From Miltoncostaea oceani (GTDB taxonomy: Bacteria; Actinomycetota; Thermoleophilia; Miltoncostaeales; Miltoncostaeaceae), in assembly GCF_018141545.1 (NCBI RefSeq), contig NZ_CP064357.1, positions 682,001-746,000 on the forward strand: a stretch of DNA of 64,000 nucleotides, given 5' to 3'. Position 1 is the stretch's first letter. The number at the start of each line of letters is the position of its first letter. Positions 17,601-24,668 of the stretch are shown piece after piece. Under the pieces are notes generated by a model. It was not told where the DNA came from and made no database searches. It worked only from the letters and a program-made list of their open reading frames with translations. Position numbers and translations under genes: made by a program.

Positions 17601-18269
17601 GCGCAGCAGGTCGCCGCGGCCGACGAGGACACCGTCTGGGTCCAGGCCGGGCACAGCGCACCGCGCGAGCCGGGCTATGCGGCGCAGACCGGTGCTCCTG
17701 GTGAGGAGGCCTTCAACACCGCGGTCACCCAGAAGGTGATCTCCAAGCTCACAGCGCGCGGCATCGACGCCCGCCCGATGCAGGGCATGGTCGACCCGAT
17801 GAACGCACCAGGGCTCGCCTTCGTCAGCATCCACCATGACGTCGCCGACAGCTCCGGGCGAGGCTTCGCGGCCTACGCCCTCGCCGGCGCCTCTGAGAAC
17901 TACTACGCCGGCGACGGCGTCGGCACCGCCCGCGACACCCCGGTGCCGGGCGCCGTCCCCCACCGCACGCCCGCGACGACCGTCTCGCCGAGCGTCGAGG
18001 CCAACTCCCGAGCCCTCGCCCGCGAGGTCGACCGGCGCATGCGCGGGATCGGAGCCCCGGACTGGACGGGCCTCGGCAACAAGAACAAGGCCAACGACCG
18101 TCGCGCCATGCGCTACTACGGCTTCTACCGCACCCGGGCGGAGGCCCGCGTGCTGATTGAGGCCGGCCGCGGCGGCACCTCCTTCGTGACGGGCGCCCAG
18201 AGCCAGGACCGGATCGCCACCGCCGTCTCGAACGCCATCGCGACCTACGCCGAGTCCAAGCAGGACTGA
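14613..18269 (+). CDS. Giant multi-domain peptidoglycan hydrolase (VirB1-like)
   Basis: 1,218 residues. Order: N-terminal membrane segment (about 17-50); a lysozyme-like helix pair near 135-175; a transglycosylase-like region near 310-410 (MAALVETGG, VGFFQMR); an M23 LysM-type metallopeptidase (about 470-595; GHKGTDIFAARG and HLHFEVHP give the His/Asp/His-x-His ligands); a Gly/Ser linker; a glucosaminidase-like domain (about 650-770; AGAESQF, KNAWGLGP); an NlpC/P60 peptidase (about 845-985; FDCSGLPSW, GGHMVIY); and a C-terminal Amidase_3 domain (about 1005-1218; VQAGHSA, SIHHD, VLIEAGRGGT). Together these could cut glycan strands, stem peptides and the amide bond between them. It probably opens the wall for the secretion apparatus encoded around it. 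Signal anchoring implies action outside the membrane. Confidence 0.88.
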   Translation: MIFWQRAYKYISARRKGSRGYLFLCALFGTALGGLIAVSAVLMPIVYVTSAIIRAPVMSQIISFTCDVPLAGALVGDSTCDLVDAGQRLVDKSEEIGLNATIRAYFDCANNPPSYREAGLCDPNALAQREGGAIPPDRGWLIPIFVAAGQEHDVPWQVVAAIAGARSNFGDENCSTGGRSGGFMSVTRKEWDRFGYDAGSTDVSFSGAGEGCWELKTIEEVKEDDDNARISSYEPDGIVDARDPVDAIFSYAALLSANGARGAKEWRYNGDAANGCPVDESLDGEIFPAPIGTSTTVGGGFNGTGPATYPGDEAPIEQRAAWMAAKAAAAGFPPELPVMAALVETGGLIKNIGYGHADSVGFFQMRTSIWDSGAYAGYPQNPELQIQWFVDQAKAVKAKPQWVNVDLVPSNYGEFIADVERPAAQYRGRYQTQLARAQELLAGAGSTPVAGPGVDGGTALPGTYSFPVNGASNYTNDWGAARSDGRGGHKGTDIFAARGTPVVAVTDGRLRQVGSNTLGGKRLWLVGQGSLEFYYAHLDSFAPISKDGAQVKRGQILGYVGNTGNAVSTPPHLHFEVHPTGYDSAINPFPHLSSWEQGAASGGSGGSGGSGGSISVPSTPTSGGSTVSPVSAAYLSKYLERKRAQSPLLPHIDFIVSESQKAGVDPRMVLAIAGAESQFATDSSNAASLKNAWGLGPHRQYETWEAGIQSLLRTLVNYRKDGLDTIPEIQARYCPVGAANDPTGLNGNWLGNVTALYTEMGGDPTKPVHTGGGDDYTSQAGTGGSGSTPASGGPYSGRMPTDKVSKAVRVRYGEQEKHTACYVASVHQWYDAIRNGVSASSSTGGNGGPLLQQFMSLARAQIGKPYIWGAAGAESFDCSGLPSWIFGQIGKPLPAGGRWITYTFDDAAQTHPGEWEEGTDWSQIREGDLVLSNGGGHMVIYAGDNKYLHASGGQACPSSGMRCRVVLDDGFDQYSSRIKWVRYKPFWEGNQNVSGGAQQVAAADEDTVWVQAGHSAPREPGYAAQTGAPGEEAFNTAVTQKVISKLTARGIDARPMQGMVDPMNAPGLAFVSIHHDVADSSGRGFAAYALAGASENYYAGDGVGTARDTPVPGAVPHRTPATTVSPSVEANSRALAREVDRRMRGIGAPDWTGLGNKNKANDRRAMRYYGFYRTRAEARVLIEAGRGGTSFVTGAQSQDRIATAVSNAIATYAESKQD

Positions 18270-18324
18270 TGAACTCGGCGAGAACCGAGCCCTCGATCAG
18301 CTCATCGGCCGATCATCCAGATCG

Positions 18325-19116
18325 ATGAACGACGAGCCGCCTGCGATCCGCTCCCCCCGCACGGGGAGCCCGAGACCTGCCACGAACCGTGCGCCCAAGC
18401 GCCCGCGGCGTCGCCCTGGTCGTGGCACGGTCATCGCCCTGGGCACTCTCGCCCTGCTGAGCGCCGTCGTCATGCTCTCCCGGGGTGGGGGGTCTGACCC
18501 CATGCCCACGGAGACGGTCGCCGAGCAGCCGGTCGCCCCGGTCCCCACCGCGCCCGACGAGCCGGCGGTCGTGGTGCCGGATCCTCGACCCGGTAACGAG
18601 CCCTCCCCGCCCCGGGCGACGCCCGCCGAGCCGGAGCCCCCGGCGCCTGCGCCCCGCCCCGCGCGCCCCCGTCCCCGGGTGATCTCCTCGGTCGCCGACC
18701 TCTTCCCCACCGGCCGCCCTGTGGTCGAGTTCCGCACGGTGAGCTGGCCCGACCGTGAGCGGGTGGCCGAGAACGCCGTCGTCGCGGGACAGGCGATCCT
18801 CTCCTCGAACGGCCGCAACGCCGCGGCGCTGGTCAAGATCCTCCGCCCGCGGATGGCCCCGAACACGCTCAAGAGCTTCCGCGACCTCGCCGCCAACGGC
18901 GACGCCGCACCGAAGGGGGTCACGCTGAAGGTCAAGATCCTCAGCGCGAGCCTGCAGCGCGACCCCCAGACGGGGGCCCGCTCGGCGCTCCTGGTCTACC
19001 AGCGCGGTGCTGACCGCGACCCGGCGACCGGCGTCCTGCGGCTCGAGTTCGCCCCCAACGAGTCCGTCGTGACCAACTTCAGCATCTCGCCGCTCCAGTC
19101 GGGCTCGGCGCCCTAA
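18325..19116 (+). CDS. Single-pass membrane protein with Pro-rich stalk
   Basis: 263 residues: a basic N-terminus, one membrane segment (about 35-52), a Pro/Glu/Ala-rich linker (about 60-118) and a compact external domain (about 120-263) that could be NTF2-like by size and position. Its place 55 bases behind the giant hydrolase suggests a structural component of the same apparatus, perhaps in a VirB8-like role; this is inference. Confidence 0.6.
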   Translation: MNDEPPAIRSPRTGSPRPATNRAPKRPRRRPGRGTVIALGTLALLSAVVMLSRGGGSDPMPTETVAEQPVAPVPTAPDEPAVVVPDPRPGNEPSPPRATPAEPEPPAPAPRPARPRPRVISSVADLFPTGRPVVEFRTVSWPDRERVAENAVVAGQAILSSNGRNAAALVKILRPRMAPNTLKSFRDLAANGDAAPKGVTLKVKILSASLQRDPQTGARSALLVYQRGADRDPATGVLRLEFAPNESVVTNFSISPLQSGSAP

Positions 19117-19355
19117 GGCGTCGAGGGGACGACCCCGCGAGCCAGGCAGGTCATGCACCAGTCGAAGACGTAGCCGCCACCCTCGGACTTCACGAGGGTC
19201 TTACGCTGGTTCCAGCAGGTGGGGCAGAAGTGGCAGTCCGGCTCGCTCAGGGGAGCGGGCGCCGCGCTCGAGCGACCTCTGACATCGGCCTTGTATTCAT
19301 CCCAGGTCTCGAAGAAGACCGGGATGCCATCGCTGACGTTCTTCACACTCGGCAT
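19113..19355 (-). CDS. Small zinc-ribbon protein
   Basis: 80 residues from MPSVKNVSDG. Cysteine pairs CHFCPTC and CMTC, 25-30 residues apart, suggest a zinc ribbon that may bind nucleic acid or protein. A longer in-frame upstream start (19454) was rejected because it runs into the next gene's promoter. The stop overlaps the convergent gene's end by four bases. Confidence 0.55.
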   Translation of the reverse strand: MPSVKNVSDGIPVFFETWDEYKADVRGRSSAAPAPLSEPDCHFCPTCWNQRKTLVKSEGGGYVFDWCMTCLARGVVPSTP

Positions 19356-19476
19356 GGTGTCGCTCGATGCCTCCGCTCGTGAGCAGACAGTGGCACGCCG
19401 TCTCAGCCTCGCGCTGTCTTTCGCTTCTCGGATCGCTGACAGGCGGAAGATCACCTGCGACTCACTGGCCGGGTCC

Positions 19477-19482
19477 TAGGGT
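19477..19482 (+). promoter_or_regulatory. -10 box (TAGGGT) with short leader
   Basis: Transcription would start near 19489-19492, giving a ~15-base leader containing a GAGG ribosome-binding site eight bases before ATG 19506. Confidence 0.5.
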
Positions 19483-19505
19483 GTGACCACGATGAGGCCG
19501 CGGAC

Positions 19506-20237
19506 ATGAACAAGGGACTGAGAATCGTCCTGAAGAAGGGCGCGCTCGGCCTCGCCGTGATCATCGGCCTGGCGCTGGCGATCTCCTTCGGTGTGCGCCA
19601 GTTCGTCGATGACCCGGTCCGCTCCGATCTGATCCCCTCCCGGGAGGTCGACCTGCAGGGGGAGCGCAACGAAGGTGGGGCCGGCTTCGATCTCTTCGTG
19701 CCTGAATCCCGGATCCCGCGCGGCCTGGAGGAGGAGCTCGACGCGCCTATCCTGACCCTGATCGCCGAACGACAGGCCGAGCCGCTCACGCCCGTCGCGG
19801 TGTCCGCGACCACCCTCGACGAGCTCTCGGAGACCGCGCGGGGGTTCCTCTCCGCCTCCGAGACCTTCACCCCGGGCCAGGACCCGTCGGCCTACCAGGC
19901 GGCGCTCGCGCGCTGGAGCGCCACGAACCGGATCTCGACGGTCGCCGCGCGCACCGACAGCCACCAGTACTCCGGCATCGGACTCTGCTCGTCCTGCGTG
20001 ACGGGCTCCGAGGCCACGACCATGATCGACCCGCGCTACTACCTCTCGGTGCGGCGCATCGACGATGGGAGCGCCTACGTCACGACCCAGCTGATCGTCC
20101 AGTACTCCGGGGTCGGGTCCCCGTGGAACGGCCGCCTGTTCCGGCGTAGCTACGCCCTGATCATGCTCCGCCAGTCCGACCGGTGGGTCGTCGCCCGCGC
20201 CGCCTCCGAGACCCTCGATGAGGTCCGCCAGGGCTGA
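19506..20237 (+). CDS. Single-pass membrane protein, possible secretion component
   Basis: 243 residues with one N-terminal membrane segment (about 13-28) and an external domain. The C-terminal ~110 residues (SVRRIDDGSAYVTTQLIVQY, ALIMLRQSDRWVVARA) have the alternating strands of a VirB8/TcpC-like or NTF2-like fold. A CSSC pair (about residue 160) may form a disulfide. No confident family assignment. Confidence 0.6.
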   Translation: MNKGLRIVLKKGALGLAVIIGLALAISFGVRQFVDDPVRSDLIPSREVDLQGERNEGGAGFDLFVPESRIPRGLEEELDAPILTLIAERQAEPLTPVAVSATTLDELSETARGFLSASETFTPGQDPSAYQAALARWSATNRISTVAARTDSHQYSGIGLCSSCVTGSEATTMIDPRYYLSVRRIDDGSAYVTTQLIVQYSGVGSPWNGRLFRRSYALIMLRQSDRWVVARAASETLDEVRQG

Positions 20238-20284
20238 GCGCGTAAATGGCGGCCGACGGGGACGCCCGTTGCTAGTCATGAGCC

Positions 20285-20797
20285 ATGACCTGTCTGTCGC
20301 GCCTGCGCTCCCGTGATGGAGCGGTCTTCGTGGTGTCGCTGGCCTTCCTGGTCGGCTTGCTCGCACTCGCGGCGATGGTCGCCCAGGTGACCGGGTCGGA
20401 CCGGATCGCGAGCATCAACCTGGTCAACGCCGCGCAGGTCGACCTCAGCACCGGCGCCGCCGTCGAGGATGCGGTCGCCTGGCTCGACGCGCAGTCCGGC
20501 GTCGCGGAGGGCTCGATGGCGGCGACGCTCACGGCGCGTTCCGCGGCGAGCGCGCCGGGTCCGCGCTCCGGGGTGATCGGTCGCTCCTGCTTCGACTGGT
20601 GGGTCGAGGCCTACAACCCCTCGACCCGGTCAACGGTCATCCACGGGCGCTCCTACTCACCCGGTCTGATCACCGGCGCCGGATGCGTCAAGGACTCCGA
20701 GCAGATCTCCGGAGGAGCCGAGTACATCTCCACCGCGCGCCGGCAGACCGACAACACCTTCCGGATCACATCGCGGCGGGTCGTGCGCCTGAGCTGA
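20285..20797 (+). CDS. Pilin-like/PilX-like membrane protein
   Basis: 170 residues with a short basic N-terminus, a single long hydrophobic helix (about 13-36) and a Ser/Ala/Gly-rich exterior containing paired cysteines. This resembles minor pilins of the PilX/TadE type but lacks a classical FTLIE prepilin motif. It precedes a large exported protein gene whose product also starts MTCL. Confidence 0.55.
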   Translation: MTCLSRLRSRDGAVFVVSLAFLVGLLALAAMVAQVTGSDRIASINLVNAAQVDLSTGAAVEDAVAWLDAQSGVAEGSMAATLTARSAASAPGPRSGVIGRSCFDWWVEAYNPSTRSTVIHGRSYSPGLITGAGCVKDSEQISGGAEYISTARRQTDNTFRITSRRVVRLS

Positions 20798-20864
20798 CGC
20801 CCGGGTCCGGGTGGCTCCTGAGAACCACCCATGCGCTCGGCGTAAGTGCTACATCGAGGTCAGG

Positions 20865-22805
20865 ATGACCTGTCTGAAGAATAAGTGCCGCTCGACCCTG
20901 GCGGTCATGCTGCTCTCCCTCGTCGCCCTCGGCGCCTACATGGTGGGCCCCTCGGTCCCGCGGGCGGACGGCTACGTCTACATCACCGGCGCCAACGCCG
21001 ACGGCTCGCTGTTCTGCAACGGCGGCGGCTGGGCAGGCGTGACGGTGGCAGGTGGCAACGCGGTCATGCAGGCAACGATCTTCGCCAACTCACAGGTCGG
21101 CGGCAGCTGCCGTTGGGAGTCGGCGATGGGCAACACCGGCTTCGGCACCCGCGGCCACGCGCTCGAGGCGAGCTACTGGCGCAACTACGGTGACTACCAG
21201 TTCCTCTACCGGATCGAGGCCCAGCTGCGGGATGGTAACGGCGGTCTCCACTGGATCCCGATCAACGACCAGAGCTACGGCACCGTCGGCAACGGGAACC
21301 TGCGGATCGACTACATCCCGGGGACGATCAACCTCCAGTTCCCCCGCTTCTGGCACAACGGTTCCGGCGAGCCGCGCCTCTACCAGCGCGCCGTCCGCGC
21401 TGGCAACCTGAAGTTCTGGATCGATGACTTCCACGGCCCGACCGCGGGAGTGCGAAGCGGCTTCTCGGGCGGGACCTTCGAGTGCCTCGATGGCACGTTC
21501 ACCTCATTCAACGGCAACAACTGGTGCTCGGGTCGCTCGCGCTTCCACTGGACGAGCGGCGACAACGCGCTCGGGCGCGGTGGCAGCTCCCTCTGGATCG
21601 GTCGAAGCGGCCATCAGGCCGGCGGTCTCATGGTCGCGGGCTACGGGGACCTGCCCGACGGCAACCACTCCTGGGACGGCAGCTTGGGCTACCCCGGTTC
21701 GGGCTGCCACAACTTCCAGGCCGACCGCGCCGGCACCGGCCACGCGACGACAAGCACCCAGTTCGGCGCCAGCATCTGCCTGGACCAGGACAATCCGGGC
21801 GCGCCGTCTGCATTCGGTGACTCCGCGGCGAGCAACGGCGCCTGGACCAACGTCGCCGTCCCGGTCTCCGTCAGCGCCAGCGCCACCGACGTCGGCTCCG
21901 GCGTCCGCGACTACGAGTGGAGCGTCAGCTCCTCCTCGACCGGCTTCTCCGGCAACCAGGTGATCAACAACGAGGGTTCGACCCTCGTGAACGCCCGCGC
22001 GCGCGACGGCGTCTACCGCATCGGCCCCTGGGGTCCGGGCTACTGGGTCAACATCGACCGCACCGGCCCGACCGCCCCCGGCGCCGGATCGCAGACCACC
22101 ACCTCCTTCACGCAGAACAACGTCACGGTCACCTCGGGGGCGGCGACCGACCCGGTTCCGGCCGGCGTCAACGCGGTCTCCGGGATCGATCCCTCCGGCT
22201 ACCAGTACCAGACCCGCCACTCGGTGGACCCGGACACGATCGGCTACGGAGCCTGGTCGGGCTGGACCTCGGGTAACAGCGTCGCGGTCTCCCAGGAGGG
22301 CCACACCGAGGTCCGCTTCCGCGCCCGCGACATCGCCGGCAACACCGGCGTCGAGGGCCCGGTCCGCACGGTCCGGATCGACCGCACCGCGCCGGGCGCC
22401 CCGCAGGCCCCGACCTCTGACGCGATCACCGAGTGGGAGGACGGCGGCGACGCATCGATCATCACCGGCCCGGCCCAGGACAACATCGGCGGATCGGGTA
22501 TCGGGAGCTACCAGTACCAGGTCAGCAACGACGGCAGCTTCACGGGTCTCCCGGTCCAGACCGGCGACAGCGTCGAGGTCCCGCCGGGCAACTGGTTCGT
22601 CCGCTTCCGCGCCGTGGACAACGTCGGCCTCACGGGCCCCTGGGGTCAGCCCTCACAGTTCACCTGGGCCCGCCAGCCCGGCGTCCGTCGCGCATGGGGG
22701 ATCGACATCGACTCCGCCCGCTGCTACTTCCCGACCTCACAGGCTCCCGGGGGCATCGGGTGCGAGGACGGCGGTCTGAACTGGTTCAAGCGCCTGGCGA
22801 ACTGA
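20865..22805 (+). CDS. Large secreted Ig/FnIII-like repeat protein
   Basis: 646 residues. ATG 20865 has a GAGGT site upstream and opens a signal sequence (hydrophobic ~13-28). The N-terminal half is Gly/Trp/Asn-rich and beta-like. The C-terminal half has repeats bearing the IDRTGP/IDRTAPGAP boundary and YQYQ segments, as in bacterial Ig-like domains that follow cell-surface proteins. It is probably an extracellular adhesin or appendage component. Confidence 0.65.
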   Translation: MTCLKNKCRSTLAVMLLSLVALGAYMVGPSVPRADGYVYITGANADGSLFCNGGGWAGVTVAGGNAVMQATIFANSQVGGSCRWESAMGNTGFGTRGHALEASYWRNYGDYQFLYRIEAQLRDGNGGLHWIPINDQSYGTVGNGNLRIDYIPGTINLQFPRFWHNGSGEPRLYQRAVRAGNLKFWIDDFHGPTAGVRSGFSGGTFECLDGTFTSFNGNNWCSGRSRFHWTSGDNALGRGGSSLWIGRSGHQAGGLMVAGYGDLPDGNHSWDGSLGYPGSGCHNFQADRAGTGHATTSTQFGASICLDQDNPGAPSAFGDSAASNGAWTNVAVPVSVSASATDVGSGVRDYEWSVSSSSTGFSGNQVINNEGSTLVNARARDGVYRIGPWGPGYWVNIDRTGPTAPGAGSQTTTSFTQNNVTVTSGAATDPVPAGVNAVSGIDPSGYQYQTRHSVDPDTIGYGAWSGWTSGNSVAVSQEGHTEVRFRARDIAGNTGVEGPVRTVRIDRTAPGAPQAPTSDAITEWEDGGDASIITGPAQDNIGGSGIGSYQYQVSNDGSFTGLPVQTGDSVEVPPGNWFVRFRAVDNVGLTGPWGQPSQFTWARQPGVRRAWGIDIDSARCYFPTSQAPGGIGCEDGGLNWFKRLAN

Positions 22806-22822
22806 GCGGACCCGCCCTCCTC

Positions 22823-23551
22823 TCAGAGGGTGTCCTCAACTCGCTTCTTCAGGGCCAGTAGCTCCCCCGCGGCGCCGATCGCCTCCTCGGCGTGTTCCCT
22901 GACCGCGCGGCGCATCGCGTTCAGGTCATCGAACGCGTCCGCCTGCGCCAGGGACAGTGCCGTCAGCTTCTCGACCACGTCTGCGAGCGCGGCGTGGGCG
23001 TTCTCCCGGGAGGTCTCCATCGCCGCGATGTCCATCCTCAGCCCGGTGAGGATCGTCCTCATCTCCGAGCCCATGGCGCTCGAGGCGCGATGCTGCTCGC
23101 GGATTGCGGCGAGCAGGGCGGTCCCGATCCGGGACGACTCCACGAGCTCCTCGGTGGCGACGCCGCCGGCCTGGTTGGCGCGCTCGATCGCCTCGCGTGC
23201 CTCGTCTCCGAGGCGCCCGATCGCCTCAGCTCCGGCGTTGGCGCTCTCTCGGGCCTCCTCGACGATGCGATCGAGCCGAGTGGTCGCCTGATCGCAGGAT
23301 GCAAGGGCGGCCTCGGTCCTCGCTCGAGCCGCTTCCTGCTCCTCCTGGTGCTGGCGGAGGCGTTCCCCGTGGGTGCGGTTCTCGTGGGCGATCGCGCGCT
23401 GGACCACCTCGATCGCCTCCTCCAGATGGTCTGCCAGCCGATCCGAGGCGACGGGGTCCACACGGGGCGCGAGAGCGAAGGGCCGCGGCGCCGGCCGCGG
23501 GACGAGCGCCGATGTCAGCGGCCTGACGATTCTTCGCACGAGCTCACTCAC
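22823..23551 (-). CDS. Coiled-coil protein
   Basis: 242 residues from GTG 23551. Almost the entire length after residue ~45 is charged, Ala/Glu/Arg-rich helix with heptad spacing, as in long coiled coils. There is no membrane segment. The GTG is chosen over ATG 23608 because TACGAT lies seven bases upstream and the longer form would overlap the next gene. Function unknown; perhaps a scaffold or DNA-associated protein. Confidence 0.65.
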   Translation of the reverse strand: MSELVRRIVRPLTSALVPRPAPRPFALAPRVDPVASDRLADHLEEAIEVVQRAIAHENRTHGERLRQHQEEQEAARARTEAALASCDQATTRLDRIVEEARESANAGAEAIGRLGDEAREAIERANQAGGVATEELVESSRIGTALLAAIREQHRASSAMGSEMRTILTGLRMDIAAMETSRENAHAALADVVEKLTALSLAQADAFDDLNAMRRAVREHAEEAIGAAGELLALKKRVEDTL

Positions 23552-23558
23552 ACCGACG

Positions 23559-23564
23559 ATCGTA
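23559..23564 (-). promoter_or_regulatory. Leaderless -10 box (TACGAT)
   Basis: Seven bases before GTG 23551 on the minus strand; it fixes that start. Confidence 0.55.
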
Positions 23565-23582
23565 CGCGTGGGCGAGAGTCCC

Positions 23583-23999
23583 TCAGCGCGAGTCTTGCGA
23601 AGCGCCACCCTGGTAGACGCTCTCGAACTCGCTCAGGTGGATACCCATCGCAACGCAGAGCCTGTCAGCGACGGCGACCGGGACGAGCTCCCGCTCGCCG
23701 GCGAGGATCGCCCTCAACGCCCGACGGTCGATCCTCGCCTTCGAGCTGAGACTCGTCGGACCCTCGAGCGGTCGGCGTGCGAGGTAGGACGTGATCCGCT
23801 CCCTCAGGTCGCGGCCGCGGACGAACTCCCGCTCACGCGTCGAGGCCGGGCGCCGGCGCGGGGAACGCACGGACCCCGTCGACTGGCTGCGCCACACGCG
23901 GATCCGGTTCCGGATGCATTCGAGGCACCGGTAGCGGTCATATCCGAAGGCCCCCTCCGGCTTGACCTGCTGACAGCGCGAGCAACGACGTTCGGCCAT
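23583..23999 (-). CDS. Zinc-finger and HTH-like putative regulator
   Basis: 138 residues. The N-terminus has CSRCQQVKPEGAF followed by CLEC, a four-Cys zinc knuckle as in HNH-associated or Sigma-like small regulators. The C-terminal part (SLSSKARIDRRALRAILAGE, then VAVADRLCVAMG) looks like a Cro/XRE-type helix-turn-helix. It probably binds DNA. An AAGGAG site lies seven bases before the chosen ATG. Confidence 0.65.
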   Translation of the reverse strand: MAERRCSRCQQVKPEGAFGYDRYRCLECIRNRIRVWRSQSTGSVRSPRRRPASTREREFVRGRDLRERITSYLARRPLEGPTSLSSKARIDRRALRAILAGERELVPVAVADRLCVAMGIHLSEFESVYQGGASQDSR

Positions 24000-24096
24000 C
24001 CTCTTGCTCCTTGGCATCGAGGGTGAGCATGTGCTTCCGAGCCCAGTCTGCGACAGGACGGGGTTTCTGCATGTGTGCATGCACCTTTGCCGCTGT

Positions 24097-24393
24097 TCAG
24101 GAGCGCGGCGGTGGTGCGCAGGCGGAAAGGTTCTCGGGGCCGATCTGACCACGCACGGTCTCGAAACTCACCGCGCCGGCGCCCAGGCACGAGATGCGCT
24201 CGCCCCACCCGTCCTGACTCACCGCGGCCTCCGCGATCGCTCGCGGACCGGGGAACAGGGCTGCGATCACGACCGCCAGGAGCAGCGCGACCGAAAGAGC
24301 GGCGATCCGCCGCACCGCACCGACGACAAGTCCGATCGCAAGGGCAATCAGAATGACCACGAGGCCGGGGTGCTCGAACAGGGTCGCGCGCAT
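24097..24393 (-). CDS. Small membrane protein
   Basis: 98 residues with two hydrophobic segments (about 10-28 and 30-48) and a short external tail with two cysteines. A GGGAGGA site inside the end of the preceding gene and a six-base gap indicate an operon with 24399-24599. Confidence 0.6.
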   Translation of the reverse strand: MRATLFEHPGLVVILIALAIGLVVGAVRRIAALSVALLLAVVIAALFPGPRAIAEAAVSQDGWGERISCLGAGAVSFETVRGQIGPENLSACAPPPRS

Positions 24394-24398
24394 CGGGG

Positions 24399-24599
24399 TC
24401 AGTCCTCCCTCACCCCAGAGGCCGGCCTCTCCTTCTGACGAGCACGCTTACGGCGCGCGCGTCGCTGCCTGGTCCTCTTGTTCGCCTTGGCGGCATCGTA
24501 GTCGGAGACCATCCGGTCCCGGATCTCCGTCAATGCCTGGCGCGCCTGGTCGCTGATCACCACGCCATATTGCCGAGCGGGGCCTTCCGATCTGCTCAT
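24399..24599 (-). CDS. Small basic protein
   Basis: 66 residues. Its second half is a dense Lys/Arg run (positions ~40-60), which could bind nucleic acid. No recognised family. It is the first gene of a two-gene unit with the small membrane protein. Confidence 0.5.
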   Translation of the reverse strand: MSRSEGPARQYGVVISDQARQALTEIRDRMVSDYDAAKANKRTRQRRARRKRARQKERPASGVRED

Positions 24600-24653
24600 T
24601 CTCCGCTGTCAGTGCCGCGCGGCGAGATACGAAACGCGCGAGTGGCGTGCGCC

Positions 24654-24659
24654 TAGGAT
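24654..24659 (+). promoter_or_regulatory. Leaderless -10 box (TAGGAT)
   Basis: Nine bases before ATG 24669. Confidence 0.55.
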
Positions 24660-24668
24660 CGGCTCCCG

